From Nymphaea colorata (lineage: Eukaryota > Streptophyta > Magnoliopsida > Nymphaeales > Nymphaeaceae), in NCBI RefSeq assembly GCF_008831285.2, contig NC_045144.1:24135716-24199715 (forward strand): a DNA stretch of 64,000 bases, read 5' to 3'. Of this stretch, positions 48,880-60,726 are shown piece after piece. The stretch's first letter is position 1. Every line of letters starts with the position of its first letter. The notes under the pieces are model-generated. The model saw only the letters and a program-made list of their open reading frames with translations. It had not been told where the DNA came from and did no database searches. Made by a program: the position numbers and the translations under genes.

Positions 48880-49120
48880 ATGGCATGCATGTAGCTAGTG
48901 AAATTGTTCAATAGAGCATATGATGCTTCTTGGGGAATTCCTGTTGCGATTCTCAATAGATATCCTTGTCCATACTGAAAAGGATTCCTTGTCTTCTTCA
49001 TTTTCAGTCAGATTCAAACAGGAAAAGAAGGTTCCCAATCAAGGGTTCCCCTAGAATAACAGATCAAGAGATGAATTAGCGGATCACAGGGCTAAGTCGA
49101 ATCATGTGTCACTTTGCGAG
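48880..49120 (+). pseudogene. Doubtful RNase H-like LINE tail
   Basis: A short reading near 49060-49110, SRDELADHRAKSNH, resembles the ..ADELA.. end of plant LINE-associated RNase H, and the sequence before it could be the preceding strand-helix part. It is too little to be sure. Confidence 0.2.
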
Positions 49121-49534
49121 GGCTTTTTAGGCTTTGCTAATCTAATCCCCTGATCAATGAACCTACAAAATCCCTCAAATTGGGATTATTTGAAGTAATA
49201 TACAAAAATGTACATATATATATATACATATATAATATGTTTAGTTTTATGAAGTATTGGGACCAATCAAACTAAGTATTAAATCTATAATTAAAATTAG
49301 AGGGGTGTGGTTGAGTAGAATGTTAGGACTATTAGAAAGAATAAAAGAGATATTAAATGGGGATAGGATATGCAAAAGAGTCGCCCTTTGTCCTTTGGGT
49401 AACAGTAAATTTGAATGGAAATTATGGGGCCATCAAAAAGGGCTTATTAAGCTTGAGTAAATGGCATTTTAGCCTTCTACTCGCTGCTATCATAGTGAAA
49501 AAAGCTTTTGTAAAGAGAATGAGATACCTTCCAT

Positions 49535-49657
49535 TTGCTTGTTGCATCTCTGGTTGAATTCTACATTGAGGACAATGACTTGTTCTATTATCATCTCAAC
49601 CACAAAGTGTTAGAGAAGGATGCTAGTGGGTTGCTGATTCAAATAGTCTCCGTTCAG
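49535..49657 (+). other. Exon-like coding stretch, unassigned
   Basis: An open frame, LVEFYIEDNDLFYYHLNHKV, LEKDASGLLIQIVSVQ, followed by GTAAGT, a strong plant splice donor at 49658. No family recognised. It may be a captured gene piece or chance. Confidence 0.25.
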
Positions 49658-49769
49658 GTAAGTGCTCTACTTAATTTGGGTTGGCAATCATTAACGCATA
49701 GATATGGTTATGTGCAAAAGAGTTATGTGGTAATCTGGATTTATATGATTATGTATGTGTAGTACAAGG

Positions 49770-50148
49770 AAGGGAAAAAAACTGATCGGTCATAGTCAAT
49801 CAGGACTGTCTCGATCCATAAATTTCTCAAGTACATATTTAGAAACAGTAACAAGCCCATGTTTGGACACCTATGCAACTTTAAATAAGTATGTTATGAT
49901 CAGATATTAAATATATACACATCTATATGTCACACAGGTGTAAAGAGAGAGCGAGTGCAGCAACTATCATAAACTAGAGTGTTGGTAGATTGCGTTTAGA
50001 GTACATAGATCCACACACAGATTGAGTGAAAAAACCTTATATTTTTCAGGTATAGAAATATTTAGACCTAAGTGCAGCATGTAGTTCTCAGATATTTAAT
50101 ATATTTAAATGTATACAAAGATATGTCAATGTATATGCATGAAAAATA

Positions 50149-50201
<53 letters not shown>

Positions 50202-50385
50202 TGTATATATAGATGCTTTCGATAATATGCAAAGCGAAGCGTGTGTTCTTTGTTGAGTAAGGAATGATGTTATTTGTATTAAAGTCATGTTAAAACTGAT
50301 GTAGTGCATAATTTTGTGAGACATGTCTACTAACTTTAAGGAAAACAAAGCGAGAAGATGTTATTTGTCTACATGTCAATCATAA
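49770..50385. repeat. AT-rich spacer with (TA)n/(CATA)n microsatellite
   Basis: A TA run at about 50151-50190 with CACA and TATG ends. No gene. Confidence 0.8.
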
Positions 50386-50389
50386 GGAT

Positions 50390-51085
50390 ACATCAATTAT
50401 AAGATAATATTGTCATTACATGTATATATATGACAATCATATAAATGTATCAGATTTGAGAAAAGATTGACCTTACCTGAACAACTATATGGATATATCA
50501 GAGACAATATATATGACAATTCTATGAGTACATCATGAATGAGATAATACAGTTGTTAAACATATATATATGAAAATCATATGGATATTTCATATATGAG
50601 ATAATGTTGTTGTTACATATTTATATATGACAATCATATGAATATATCATAGATGAGATAATGTTGTTGTTACATACATATATATGACAATCATATGTAT
50701 GTATCATACATGAGATAATATTGTTTTTGCTTGAATATTTATGAAAATCATATTGATATATCAAAGATGAGATAATACTGTTTGTACGAGAACATATATG
50801 ACAACCATATGGATATATCAGAGATGAGATCATACTGTTGTTGATTGAATATATATGACAACTATATGGATATATGAGAGATGAGATAATGCCGTTCTTA
50901 CCTATCAATTTGACAATCATATATACATGTTAGAGCAAGAGATAAATATTGCCATACATATATATCCCTGGCAGCTATTTGTGCACGTTAAAATTGAGAT
51001 AATGCTGCTCATACATACGTATATTCAGGGACACATGGACAATCTTATGGACACATTTGAGCATCGATAATGTTGTTCATAAAAA
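50390..51085. repeat. 57-bp minisatellite, about 11 units
   Basis: The anchor GAGATAAT (or a variant) occurs at about 50403, 50541, 50598, 50655, 50712, 50769, 50826, 50883, 50938, 50997 and 51067. Spacing is 55-59 bp in the core and looser at the ends. Each unit contains TATATGACAATCATATGGAT and ATATCA.AGATGAGATAAT.. parts. Because 57 is a multiple of three, the minus strand stays open over five units (50621-50920) with a repeated I-I-S-S-(L/M)-I-Y theme; that does not imply a protein. Confidence 0.95.
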
Positions 51086-51089
51086 TGTT

Positions 51090-52145
51090 ATATTGCAGGT
51101 GTAAATGAAATGGAATTGGAAAGATTCTCTCCCCTAAGATATGCTGAGCAATAATGCCTATTGTAACCCAGTCTAATTAGAATGATCAAAACTCTGTATG
51201 GGTAATATATTTTTAGGTAGTTGAACTTGTTGGTCTTGAAAGTTATGCTCAAGGCTGGGTTTCATGAAGAATTACTTGAATATGGTTTGATATGACAAAT
51301 CCTTTATTCATATACAATAAAACACCAAATATATCTTATGCTATGGCACATGTGGTTGCGAGTGGAATTTGGTGGCTGGTTTGCCCATGGAGGTTATGGG
51401 GTGGCATCATCTCATTGTAGTTGCCAATTCCTCCATGCACACTCAACTGAACATATGGTATTGGGCGACACAAGGGCCTGAGATTTTGTTTCTATTTTTG
51501 TAGAGAGCAAGGTCTCTCCTGGTTCCTCAACCCAAGTACCTAGAGAGGCTGGCCTACCACTTGGGCTAAGGTTGGGTGGTTGGACCATGCTGCTGTTGTG
51601 GCGATCTAGGATATTTTAGGAGGCTTCACTGCAGATTACCCTTGGTCTTTGTAGAGTGCCTAGTGAAGATTGGTTGGGTTCTGCATGTGTTTGTGCCAAC
51701 TTTTATATCATCGTACCCAATGCCTAGTGCCAATCGCAAAAAAAAATGAGGAAAGTTATCCGAGCCTAGTGTAGAAGGGTGTTTGTATTTGAGTTTGGGA
51801 AAAGGCCCAAAGATCTGAACTAACGTAGAATTATGTTTAGATATGGACATAAAGAAAAATTCATGATGTGCCCCATGAATGTGTGATTCAGATGGCACAC
51901 ACTTGAGGTGGAAAAATGGGGGGTAGAAGTTGTATTCCAAGCAATGATGGAGACCAAAATAGAAATACCAACCTTTTTGGATCTCGAGCACCATTGAAAG
52001 CATCTAGTAGCAGTAGGAGTTTATCATGCATACTTTACAAATGATCTCGGGATTGATGCATGATCTTGTGCAAAGTACTCCTTTTGGCAGAAGCAGTGTG
52101 GAAACTAACATAATCAAGAACCATAAACCTAGAGGTATAAAACAC
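51090..52145. other. No recognisable gene; possible gypsy leader
   Basis: It lies upstream of a gypsy gag and may hold its leader or LTR, but no LTR terminus or primer-binding site was found. The minus-strand frame at 51626-52003 (125 codons) has no motif. Confidence 0.4.
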
Positions 52146-52149
52146 AGAG

Positions 52150-53440
52150 TTTATGAATCTATAACCACCAGAGTTAAATGGAAATGGTACTACGAATGAT
52201 GCCAAGGATTGGTTGAAGGAGATCGAGAAAATCTTCGCCACTTTAAACATGCTTGATGAAAGAAGGTTCAATTTGGAACCTTTATACTAAAAGGAGATGT
52301 CAAGGAATGTGGGCAAACGTAGAGTGAGGTGAAGTTCACCAAACAGGAGATTACATGGAATGATTTCAAGGACATTTTTAAAAATGCCTACACCAGCCTT
52401 CACATGATAGAGGTGTATGCAAGAATTCTTGGAATTGGAGAAAGGGAGCATGAGTTTGCATGAATATGTGGTCAAATTTCAACATTTGGAGAAATATTGT
52501 CCACATATTTACACTACGGATGCAGACAGAGTACATAAATTTGTGAGAGGATTTAAAGATGGGCTGAGGAGCAAGGTGATGGGCAGTCGTCCAAGATATT
52601 TGGATAATGTCATTGACATAGCTACATGCTTTGAAGAGGATTGGGACAGATGTCCTGGAATAGGCAAGAAAAGTGGATTCTTCATGCCAAGACTGAAGGT
52701 AAATCAGTTCAAGAGGATCCTGATACAGAGAAGCCTGGGAGAAGTTCAAAAAGTAGAGATCGTCACCACCTAAGAGGAATGATGAGTGTCCCAAGTGTCA
52801 ACGTCAGTACCCTGGTAAACCGTGGTACCAAGACACAGGAACATGTTTATATTGCAGTACCAAGGGACATTTTATTCGAGAATGTCCAAAGAAAAAAGAG
52901 GCAGAGCAAAAAAGAAAAGGAATAACCAACTTGTAGAGAAGAAGGTACCAATACGAATCCATGCTAACAATATAGAGGATACCACCATAGAGGATCTCAA
53001 ATCAAATGATCTCATTGAAGGTATACTTCAACTCTCATTGGGCACATGTTATTTTTTACTCTAGAGCAACTTGTTCTTTTATTTCAAAGAGAAATGTTGA
53101 ATTTTAGAAGTAGAAGAAAAGAGCATGCCATATGGATTGTTAGACCTTACACCAGTAGAAAACAAAGTACTTACATAACATATATAGAAGACATCAAAAT
53201 TGAAATACAAGGATACGTGCTACCTGCTCAGTTAGTGGTGATCAATATATTGATCCTAGAAATCGATTGGTTATAATTCCACTATGTGAACATTGACTGC
53301 AAGAAGAAGAAATTGAAGATCTTTGTGCAAAATGATCAAAATGTCAAATTTGGAGTGAAGAAGCTTTAGGGTGAAAGAAAGATAATTGTCCTATCGATCA
53401 AAGCAAGAAAATACACGAAAGATGGGCTGGATGAATGTGC
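52150..53440 (+). pseudogene. gag: Ty3/gypsy gag-protease remnant
   Basis: Plus strand. The gag start is at about 52180-52275 (NGNGTTNDAKDWLKEIEKIF, ATLNMLDERRFNLE). The Retrotrans_gag core is at 52417-52640 (MQEFLELEKGSMSLHEYVVK, FQHLEKYCPHI, KFVRGFKDGLRSKV). The zinc knuckle CLYCSTKGHFIRECPKKK (CX2CX4HX4C) is intact in sequence at about 52847-52900. The retropepsin-like domain follows, with FYSRATCSFISKRNVEF at about 53055, where DTGA is changed to SRAT. At about 53265-53340 it has LEIDWL..HYVNIDCKKKKL, the usual ILGMDWL and ID(C) blocks. Stops and frameshifts interrupt it. RT onwards is absent after about 53440. The protease active site is lost. Confidence 0.9.
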
Positions 53441-53444
53441 AGTT

Positions 53445-54730
53445 GCAGTTTGCTAATCAGTCACATTATATATTGAGATTTCAATATAAATGAGATTTTT
53501 GGAGTTCTGCAATAGTGGTATCTCTTTGATAAATGATATTTAGGTACTATGATATGTCATGCCTTAGTCTTATGCTCAATAGTGTCAATGTGTTTTATTT
53601 ATTAGTCAAGACTTCTTTAGAATGGCTTTCAATTGTTTGACTATTATTTGTTTATTGTGTAGAATGACACTCATTTCCATAAAAACACCTCATGCCAAGG
53701 CATTGCAAGTCCTGGATCTCGATTAAGTAAACAGAACTTATAACATTTGATTGGAGTTCCAAAAAAAAAACTAATCCCTATGAAATATTATTGGTGACAA
53801 AATGATGGATATCAACAAGGGTGCTATCAAATGCATCTTAGAAGCATGTTGGGTCCAATAGAAGTCTTCCTAGTCAGGTACCTTAAATCTTTATTTGTTT
53901 TCCTTTTGTTCCATTTTCATCCATTTGTTAGCTACCCTCTGCTAGCCAAAGAAGACTGTGGTCTGGTTAATAGAGTCCTTTAGTATTTAGTTTAAAATTC
54001 AAATTAACTTGAAGTTCTAATCTATTTGATACCTGATATTGATGAAACTTTAAGACGGTTAGAATACTTGAGGAAGAACTTAGTCTTCATAGTTTTCTCA
54101 TCGTTTACACTGAAAGTAAACAGACATATAGTATGTTGAGTCTTTCACTAGTCATTTGGAAGGCACCAATCAGCTCAGGCTACCAGATTCCACATCCAAA
54201 CAAGAACTTTATATGTGGGTTTTATTTTTGCAGGGATGGGGGTGGGGAGGCCTTGCAAATTTAGAGGTGCAAGACATTGAGTTTGGTACCAACATTCTTC
54301 TAGCAATTTTTTTTTAATAACTTGTGCACACTTAAAAACCAGATTATTAAAAAAAACCCTAATATGAGATGGGGTAAAGGTGGGAACTCTATTTTTGCTT
54401 TTTTCAAAAGGACACAATGAATTTTTAAACATGCTAAAACCATGTTAGGAACTTTCATTTAACGTCAAAACCTCTTTGCATAATCTAAAGCAAAGTAGTA
54501 CTCCAATTGCCGAACTGTTAGCCTTTTTTACTTAAATAGTCTTTACACCAGCACTTGGATAGCTAATTGGAGCTCTTATTGGCCATAGAAGAGTGAACAC
54601 CACATTTTTGTTACTGTACACTTTCATTGGACATCTTTCAAGCACATGTTATACAATACGTAATTAAGAAACATTTTTTCATTTTCTACTCCATCAATTA
54701 TAGCATTGGTAGACAATCTTTTGCATCCCA
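53445..54730. other. No recognisable gene
   Basis: AT-rich sequence following the truncated gypsy element. No RT, RNase H or integrase motif was found on either strand. Confidence 0.5.
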
Positions 54731-54734
54731 AATA

Positions 54735-56490
54735 ATTTTTGGTTTTGGAGTGCTCTAGAAAAATGAGGTTTTATTTTTAATGAGAGAGAAAGGGCTCGCT
54801 CGTCGATAGGAGAATCGACCATTCCTGGCGCCTTTACAAGGGATAATCAATCCAAGGGCTATGTTTATTCTTGATGCATTTCATTTTTATTAAACATCTT
54901 TTTCATTCAAAGTGTGGTGCGGTGATTGAGAAAATATTAAAGATTTGATATTTCAAGATTTTCAGAAAGTTTTCAAGAATCATTTGAGAGCGTAAAACAT
55001 TTTGATTTGAGAAATTTTTAATTGATAAAACTTTACAAATATCATTTGAAAAACTTTAGAGACTACTTTTTGATGTCACTTTAGTATTCTCTTAAGACTT
55101 TAAGTAAGTTTGAGATTTTGCTCTAATTTGCTTACTACCTAGTTAGAGTTTCATCTTATCTTGCTTAAATTTTTTTAGAGAGATACTTGTGATCATTTGT
55201 GATTTCACAAGTGAATATAAATGTATGGATGCATTGACCCTGCATGATTAGGAGTAAATCATTCATTCCTACCATAACATTGATCTAAGAGCACCCTATC
55301 ATCACATGCATCTAAGTTTCTCATTTTATAATTGTCATAAATATTTTTATGAAGAGAGAAAAGTTTTTGAAAAAATAATAAGGTTGTAAACAATCAAGCA
55401 TGATTCTAATCTTGGGTCATTACTTGAGTTTTGGTTTTGATGAAGTCGCAAATGAAAAGGTATTGGGAGAAAAATATTCAAAAAAATGAAAAAGAAAAAA
55501 GACTTGAGTACTAGAGAAATAAGGAGAAAAAGAGAGAATGAGATTTTGAAAATCACAAAAATAAGGATTTAAAATAGAGAGATATACGTATACTTGTACA
55601 TACTTATATATGTATATATATATGTATGAATACGTATATGAAAGCTTGCGAAGAGGAAGTTTATATCAAATAGAGAGGGAGAATTAGTTTTTATAAAGAG
55701 AGAGATTTTATAATGAAATACACATACATATATTCATATATACATGAATGAGAGTTTGTAAAAGAATATGTTAAATCATAAAGAGAGAAAGACAAAGAGA
55801 GATAGTCATGTGCAGGTATACGTATATAACATGTCTTCATGAGTGCTGAAATCAATAAATAACTTGGAAATATCCGACTTGATTTCTATGTAGGCCGGAG
55901 AGGAACTTGGACTCATGCAAAAGCCTAGGCTAAGTGTCAAAGGCCTCATTTCTTGCTTTTGAAAATCTTTTGAAAAAAATGATTCCAAATATTTTTACGT
56001 GTGAATCATAAAAACATTATCATTTCATTTGTTACAAGAAATATTTATTTTGCACTGTTGTGCATGGAAAAAGAAATCAATCATTCATGAAATGAAGAGC
56101 GACGTAAGAAAGCACTCATTGGGGTTCATAATCGGGTGATTGAGAAAGCAACTAAGCGTGCGAATGACATGAACATGAACTTCAACATGTACAAATTTGT
56201 GAAGGGCTTTCCTGGGTTGGAGAAGTCTGAACCTCAAAAATCAACATAAGATGGAAAAATCCCAAACCGAACACTCATTCTTGTTGTGCATTTGCTCATT
56301 AATCAAGAAAAATAGTATATCATGCATGAACATCATCTCAAGCATATAACAAGCATATTTATTAGAAATAAATGAAGAAATGGAATTTTATTTCACCTTG
56401 TTCATACTCCCGGGCACTCAAGAGTAGCTCTTGACTCCAAAGAGGAAATCTTTAGAACTTTCTTGCACGGCCATGCAGGTAAAGGGTAAA
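54735..56490 (-). mobile_element. Distal half of long gypsy-type LTR, minus orientation
   Basis: The plus strand carries in order: a CTCCAAAACC-complement start with GGTTTTGGAGTGCTCTAGAA, the conserved motif (54786-54850), TTAAGACTTTAAGTAAGTTT with TTTGCTCTAATTTGCTTACT at about 55095-55140, and GGCCGGAGAGGAACTTGG at about 55893. A single unit of the array family at 16344-17460 ends it (56390-56490). The same order and orientation occur at 14735-16440. Inverted counterparts lie at 58020-58735. The promoter half expected beyond 56490 is missing. Confidence 0.6.
54786..54855 (-). repeat. Conserved 65-bp LTR motif, copy 5
   Basis: Plus strand GGGCTCGCTCGTCGATAGG, AGAATCGACCATTCCTGGCG, CCTTTACAAGGGATAATC. 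Followed by AATCCAAGGGCTATGTT as in copy 3. Confidence 0.75.
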
Positions 56491-56720
56491 ACCTGCAATG
56501 CGAGCCAAATCACGCAGGTAAGAGGTTAAACCTGCAATGCAAGCTAAAAAGCAATCCAAATAGGTAAGAGGTTAAACCTGCAATGCAAGCCAAACAAAAA
56601 CCATTTAGGGGGTTAAACAAGAATTCAATTTTCGGCAAACGCGTGCAAATAAGGCTTTAAACCTGCAACCTAAGCTCAAACAACTCATTTAGGTAACGGG
56701 CTAAACCTGAAACATAACTC
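56476..56720. repeat. GGTTAAACCTGCAATGCAAGC short tandem repeat
   Basis: Four to six imperfect units of AGGTAAGAGGTTAAACCTGC with AATGCAAGCCAAA spacers, degenerating to the right. They sit in the internal 3' region just ahead of the polypurine tract. Confidence 0.85.
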
Positions 56721-56789
56721 TAAACATATTTCATTTAAAAATCTAGGGTGCTTATCTTTGTCACTAAGCGTGGCTTGTGCTGGCTTAGT

Positions 56790-56806
56790 AACAAAGAGGG
56801 GCATCT
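56790..56806 (+). other. Polypurine tract of a gypsy element
   Basis: AACAAAGAGGGGCATC directly before the LTR start TGTTATCACCCC. Such a purine run abutting a 3' LTR primes plus-strand synthesis in LTR retrotransposons. Confidence 0.65.
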
Positions 56807-57701
56807 GTTATCACCCCAAATTTCACCAAAAAAAAATTGTATTTTATTTTCACCCAAACCAAATTTTTAGTTATTTGATTTAATTTTTTAGACCCTAAGC
56901 CAAATCGTAGACCCAAAACAATTTCGCTACTAGTCGTTCCAAAATGAATCTCTAAACCCCTGTCTGAACCCAAACACAAAATTGAAATTCAAACCTAGCT
57001 TTTGACCTGAGATTGAAATCCATCTCTTTTGGATCCAAATTAGATCCAAAACCCAAGCTAGATCCAAATCGAGCATTTGAAACTCAAATTCCAAAGTTGA
57101 GACCCAAACGACAAAATTTGATGCTATGAGCGCCACACACACATGCATGAACCTTTACTTTGTTTTATGTCTCGTCCTTGCATGAAAAATGTGTTTTCTA
57201 GCTTAAGCCCCCAGTAGCACACGTCAGCGACTAAGAACTCAATCTGGATCTAAAATGAGTATGGAATCATTCAAAACGGAGTCGGCTCCCCATTTGTAAC
57301 GAAATCCATTTTTATAGACATTCAAAAAAATTGGTTTTATGCTTTCTTATTAAACAACTTTTTTTATTATTTACTTACTTATTTGATTCTGTTTTGCCTT
57401 ATTCAATTTTAAAAAGGGCAACTGCGATGTGAAAACGTGCAATCGCAAGTTGCACATCGCGCCTGGCACTCAACAACACAATGCGCATGGCCCATTTTCA
57501 TGTTAAAACCGCCCCTTGGGGGGTGGTCTTATCCCACATCCCAAAGAGGTGTTTGCAGGGCTAGCGGCCAATCCCACTTAGTCAAAGCCTATTTTAAAAA
57601 AGAAAAAATAAAAATAAAAATATTACTAAATACTTGAAATTGCATAAAAAACTTGTTAAATTAAAAATAATTTAAATTTTGAATTTTGCTCCAAAACTCC
57701 C

Positions 57702-57708
57702 TATAAAT
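57702..57708 (+). promoter_or_regulatory. TATA box of 3' LTR
   Basis: TATAAAT in CTCCAAAACTCCCTATAAAT context, conserved with 14348 and 17749. Confidence 0.6.
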
Positions 57709-58606
57709 ACCCTCACAATTCTCCCTCTTGGGCATGAGCTCTCGCATAATTTTAGTGCTTTCTCACTTGAAATTTTAGAATTTTTCCTTAGTTTTTTTCT
57801 TTCCATTTCTCTCTTCCTCTCTTCTTCATTTTCTCCAATATTGGAAGCAAGTTTCTCCAAGTTCAAACTCTTCATGGGAGCAAGAGGAGACCTCTTAAAG
57901 GGATATTTTCATCATTTTGGAGCTTCATCCAAGGCGATCCTTAGATCATTCAAAGAAGGAGACTGATTTCTAATATCATCTATATTCGTTGTATGTAGTC
58001 CTCCATTTTATTTTCATTTCCTCTTGCCACTTCCCCATGGCCGTGCAAGAAAACTCTAAAGATTTCCTCTTTGGAGTCAAGAGCTACTCATGAGTGCACT
58101 GGGAGTATGAGCAAGGCGAAATAAATTCCATTTCTTCATTTATGTCCAAAAAATATACTTGTTATATGTTTGAGATGATGTTCATGCGTGATATACTAAC
58201 TCGGGGAAGTCATTCTCTAATCATGTAGGATCAATGCATCCATACATTCACTTTTGCTTCGCATCACGAATGATCCCAAACATATCTCTAAAAGAACTTA
58301 AGAAAGATGAGACATAGCTCTAACTAGGTAGTAGCCAAACTGGAGTAAAGTCTCAAACCTATTTAACTTCTTAAGAGAACACTAATTCGACTTCAAAAGT
58401 GATTTTCAAGGGTTTCTATATAATATTTGTAAAGATCTCCCCATTCAAGATTTTACTCAAATCAAAGCATATGACTCTTCAAAAACTTTCTCAAAATCTT
58501 GAAACATCAAATCTTCAACATTTTTCTCAAACACTACACCACATTTAGAATGAAAAGATGTTTAAGCCAAAACAAAATGCATCAAGAATAAATATAGCCC
58601 TTGGAT

Positions 58607-58672
58607 TGATTACCCCCAGTAACGCGCAGGAAACGGTCATTCCTCGTACTGGCGGGCGAGTACCTTTCTCTC
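58607..58672 (+). repeat. Conserved 65-bp LTR motif, copy 6
   Basis: GATTACCCCCAGTAACGCG, CAGGAAACGGTCATTCCTCG, TACTGGCGGGCGAGTACC, TTTCTC. Confidence 0.8.
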
Positions 58673-58739
58673 TCATTCAAAATAAAAACCTCATTTTTCA
58701 AGAGCACTCCAAAATCCAATAAATTTTTGTGGATGCAGA

Positions 58740-59520
58740 CACTATTCTTCTTGGTATGCCTGTTAATTTGTGAACCCCATCAAATTTCCCCACTTTGTTC
58801 CTTTTGCCCATCTATTAAAGTGCTGAATTATTTGGGAAATCCTTCTCCAGGGCAACACAGATTCATGGATCCTTCCAAAGTTCTCACTTTATATGGGTGT
58901 GGAAGTGTGGCTGGGAAGGAAAGGATGGAGAGTTGGAAATGCAGGCAAGAGAAATTACACATTTTCATAAATGAAAATGGTGGCAAGGACTGAGATCTAG
59001 ATGGTGATGGACCAGATCTAACATTGTAAGAGCTTTACAATCTGCATAAAACATTGAACCACCATTCCTGGTTTTCAACGTGCAGTTCAAATTTGCAAGA
59101 TTCAACATTAGGATATGTCAGCCTGGTTTTTCTAGTTTTGGAATGAAGCAACATACCTTTTCAACTAGAATAGTGTTATCAGTTTCAATCTTGCTAACAC
59201 CTGATTTAATCTTTTGAGCATTATGGATGATGAAGACAACCATTGCATAAGCTGACGGGTGGGCTTTAGTGGATGGACTAGGCTTTATAAGCCAGCAGCA
59301 GTGGCAGCAGCAATAGAAGAGGAACATTTATTTGAAATAGTTTAGAATAGATATCTGCTCTTTATTGTCTTTATATTTAGAATTGTACTATATTCAATTG
59401 AATTTTTGAGTTTTCTCTACCTCCTTGAATTTTCTTGAGATGAAATAAGTTTTTTTTCTCTGTCTTTCTATCTATCCATCTACCTATCTATAAATATATA
59501 TATATTATTTATTTATATAT
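58740..59520. other. No recognisable gene
   Basis: A plus-strand frame at 58727-58993 and a minus-strand frame at 59118-59327 show no motif. TATC/TA microsatellite DNA lies at about 59465-59520. Confidence 0.45.
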
Positions 59521-59772
59521 ATATAACAAATAGCTACATTAGCCATGGTTGTTTTCAAGCCAATGAACAAATAAGCAGTAATAGCCACAGCTAAAAACAT
59601 TGCTAATGGTCCAAGTAAACCGTGGCTGATGGATGCAATAGCCACAGTCTAAGGTACGGCAAAAGGTCAATAGTCACAAGGGCTATTTCCCCATTGATGA
59701 AGGTATTTCCATCCATAGTTTTGGGTCTATTAGCCGTGGTTTTGACCATGGCTAATGACCTTTTTGTTATAT
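59521..59772. mobile_element. 252-bp MITE with 27-30 bp terminal inverted repeats
   Basis: The left end ATATAACAAATAGCTACATT then AGCCATGGTT, and the complement of the right end ATATAACAAAAAGGTCATT then AGCCATGGTC, agree at about 25 of 29 positions. Inside, the word (T)AGCC(A/G)(C/T)(A/G)G recurs in both orientations (59591, 59621, 59639, 59731, 59746). No coding. The left flank is a TA microsatellite, so the target duplication (perhaps TA) cannot be fixed, and the superfamily (Tc1/mariner, CACTA or other) is open. Confidence 0.8.
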
Positions 59773-59978
59773 CCACCGATTCTTTTCTTCCCATCCCTCA
59801 TCTTTTAGGGCCTGATATTATTTAGTAGATGATTGATTTCCATTCCTTTTTGTATAGAATGAAAAAAGGGAAAGGAAGATCCAATATTTCTGGTATTTTT
59901 CTTTAAATTGGATCAAAAGGAGGAAGAAAAAGGGAGGATGGAAAGAGGAAGAAGGAGAAGGGAAAGAAAGTTGGCAAA

Positions 59979-60190
59979 ATGGCATACTAGGTGGATGATG
60001 GCTACGATTACTTGTTCAAGTTCTTTGACTCTAGTGTCAGAATGTCAAACCTCCTCTTGAGGTTCCCGAGGAAAGACTTAAGCCTTGAGTCAAAGTCAAC
60101 AATTGACGTCGAGTTCGAACTGGGAGCATCCACGTGGATGATATGGTCATGAAAGCACATATCTGGGATACCACAAGCCAGAAACAGTGA
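59979..60190 (+). pseudogene. Rab11/RABA-type small GTPase first-exon pseudogene
   Basis: The frame opens at ATG 59979: M-A-Y, a stop, then [10 protein letters not shown], then [13 protein letters not shown], then [14 protein letters not shown]. After a frameshift near 60125 it continues [19 protein letters not shown]. This follows the N-terminus of plant RABA (Rab11-like) vesicle-traffic GTPases residue by residue: the DDDYDYLFK start, the P-loop, the LESKSTIGVEF switch I and WDTAGQE switch II. Key residues are lost: the P-loop GDSGVGKS reads F-D-S-S-V-R-M-S (no catalytic Lys), TIGVEF reads TIDVEF, and TAGQE reads TTSQK. There is a stop at codon 4 and one frameshift. The remaining exon is not found. 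Clearly dead. Confidence 0.85.
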
Positions 60191-60726
60191 GTGATATGGC
60201 AGGAGTTTCATGGTTTTTTTATTCGGTTTGTGAATTTTTCTGGTTTTATTTTGTGATTTTTGAGCACTTGAGGGAATGGCTCTGGTGGCTCATTGTCTTT
60301 ACAGCTTAGGGCTTTTACTTTTCCACCATGATCAAATACATGGATCTATCTCTCCTCCATTATTTCCCCATTTGGTTCTTTATAGTGTTTGCACATGATT
60401 GATGTAGATTTGGTGCCTAATTTTTTTCATATTGAAATTCTATACCCTGCAATTACTCACAATTTTAATTGTTTACAGCTTCAGAAAATTGTCTTCTCCT
60501 GTGCTTCTTAGACATATGGTCGAGCCACAATGATAGATTTTTTGTTCTCTTTAGCATCTTAGCGTTGTCTAACTCCACAAGTACTTGCATCTTCGCATTT
60601 TCTACAATTTCTAGCTCCTCTGCATTCAGACACTACTTTTTGTACCTTGTCAAGCTCAAGGTCCACAAGCTCGTCCTCAGTGTATCCTAAAGAAACCAAA
60701 AAATTAAGTTCCATTACTTGATGCAG

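Larger units (their letters stand above)
56807..58735 (+). mobile_element. Long gypsy-type 3' LTR, plus orientation
   Basis: Starts TGTTATCACCCCAAATTTCA after a polypurine tract. U3 has AATCCAAAT-type words and a GGAGTCGGCTCCCCATTTGT block (shared, inverted, with about 18350-18370). A GGCCAATCCCACTTAGTCAA block is shared with 14470-14490. The TATA box is at 57702-57708. A pyrimidine-rich leader runs to about 57970, then comes one unit of the array family (58030-58120) and the distal part (58195-58735) with the motif at 58607-58672. It is shorter than its relatives because 15900-15200-type sequence is deleted. As a 3' LTR it shows that the motif is part of the LTR and not of an internal leader. 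Confidence 0.65.

Noticed and set aside
50621-50920. 99-codon repetitive frame in the minisatellite
   Set aside because: Explained by a repeat period divisible by three.
51626-52003. 125-codon minus-strand frame upstream of the gypsy gag
   Set aside because: No family motif; it lies opposite a probable retrotransposon leader.
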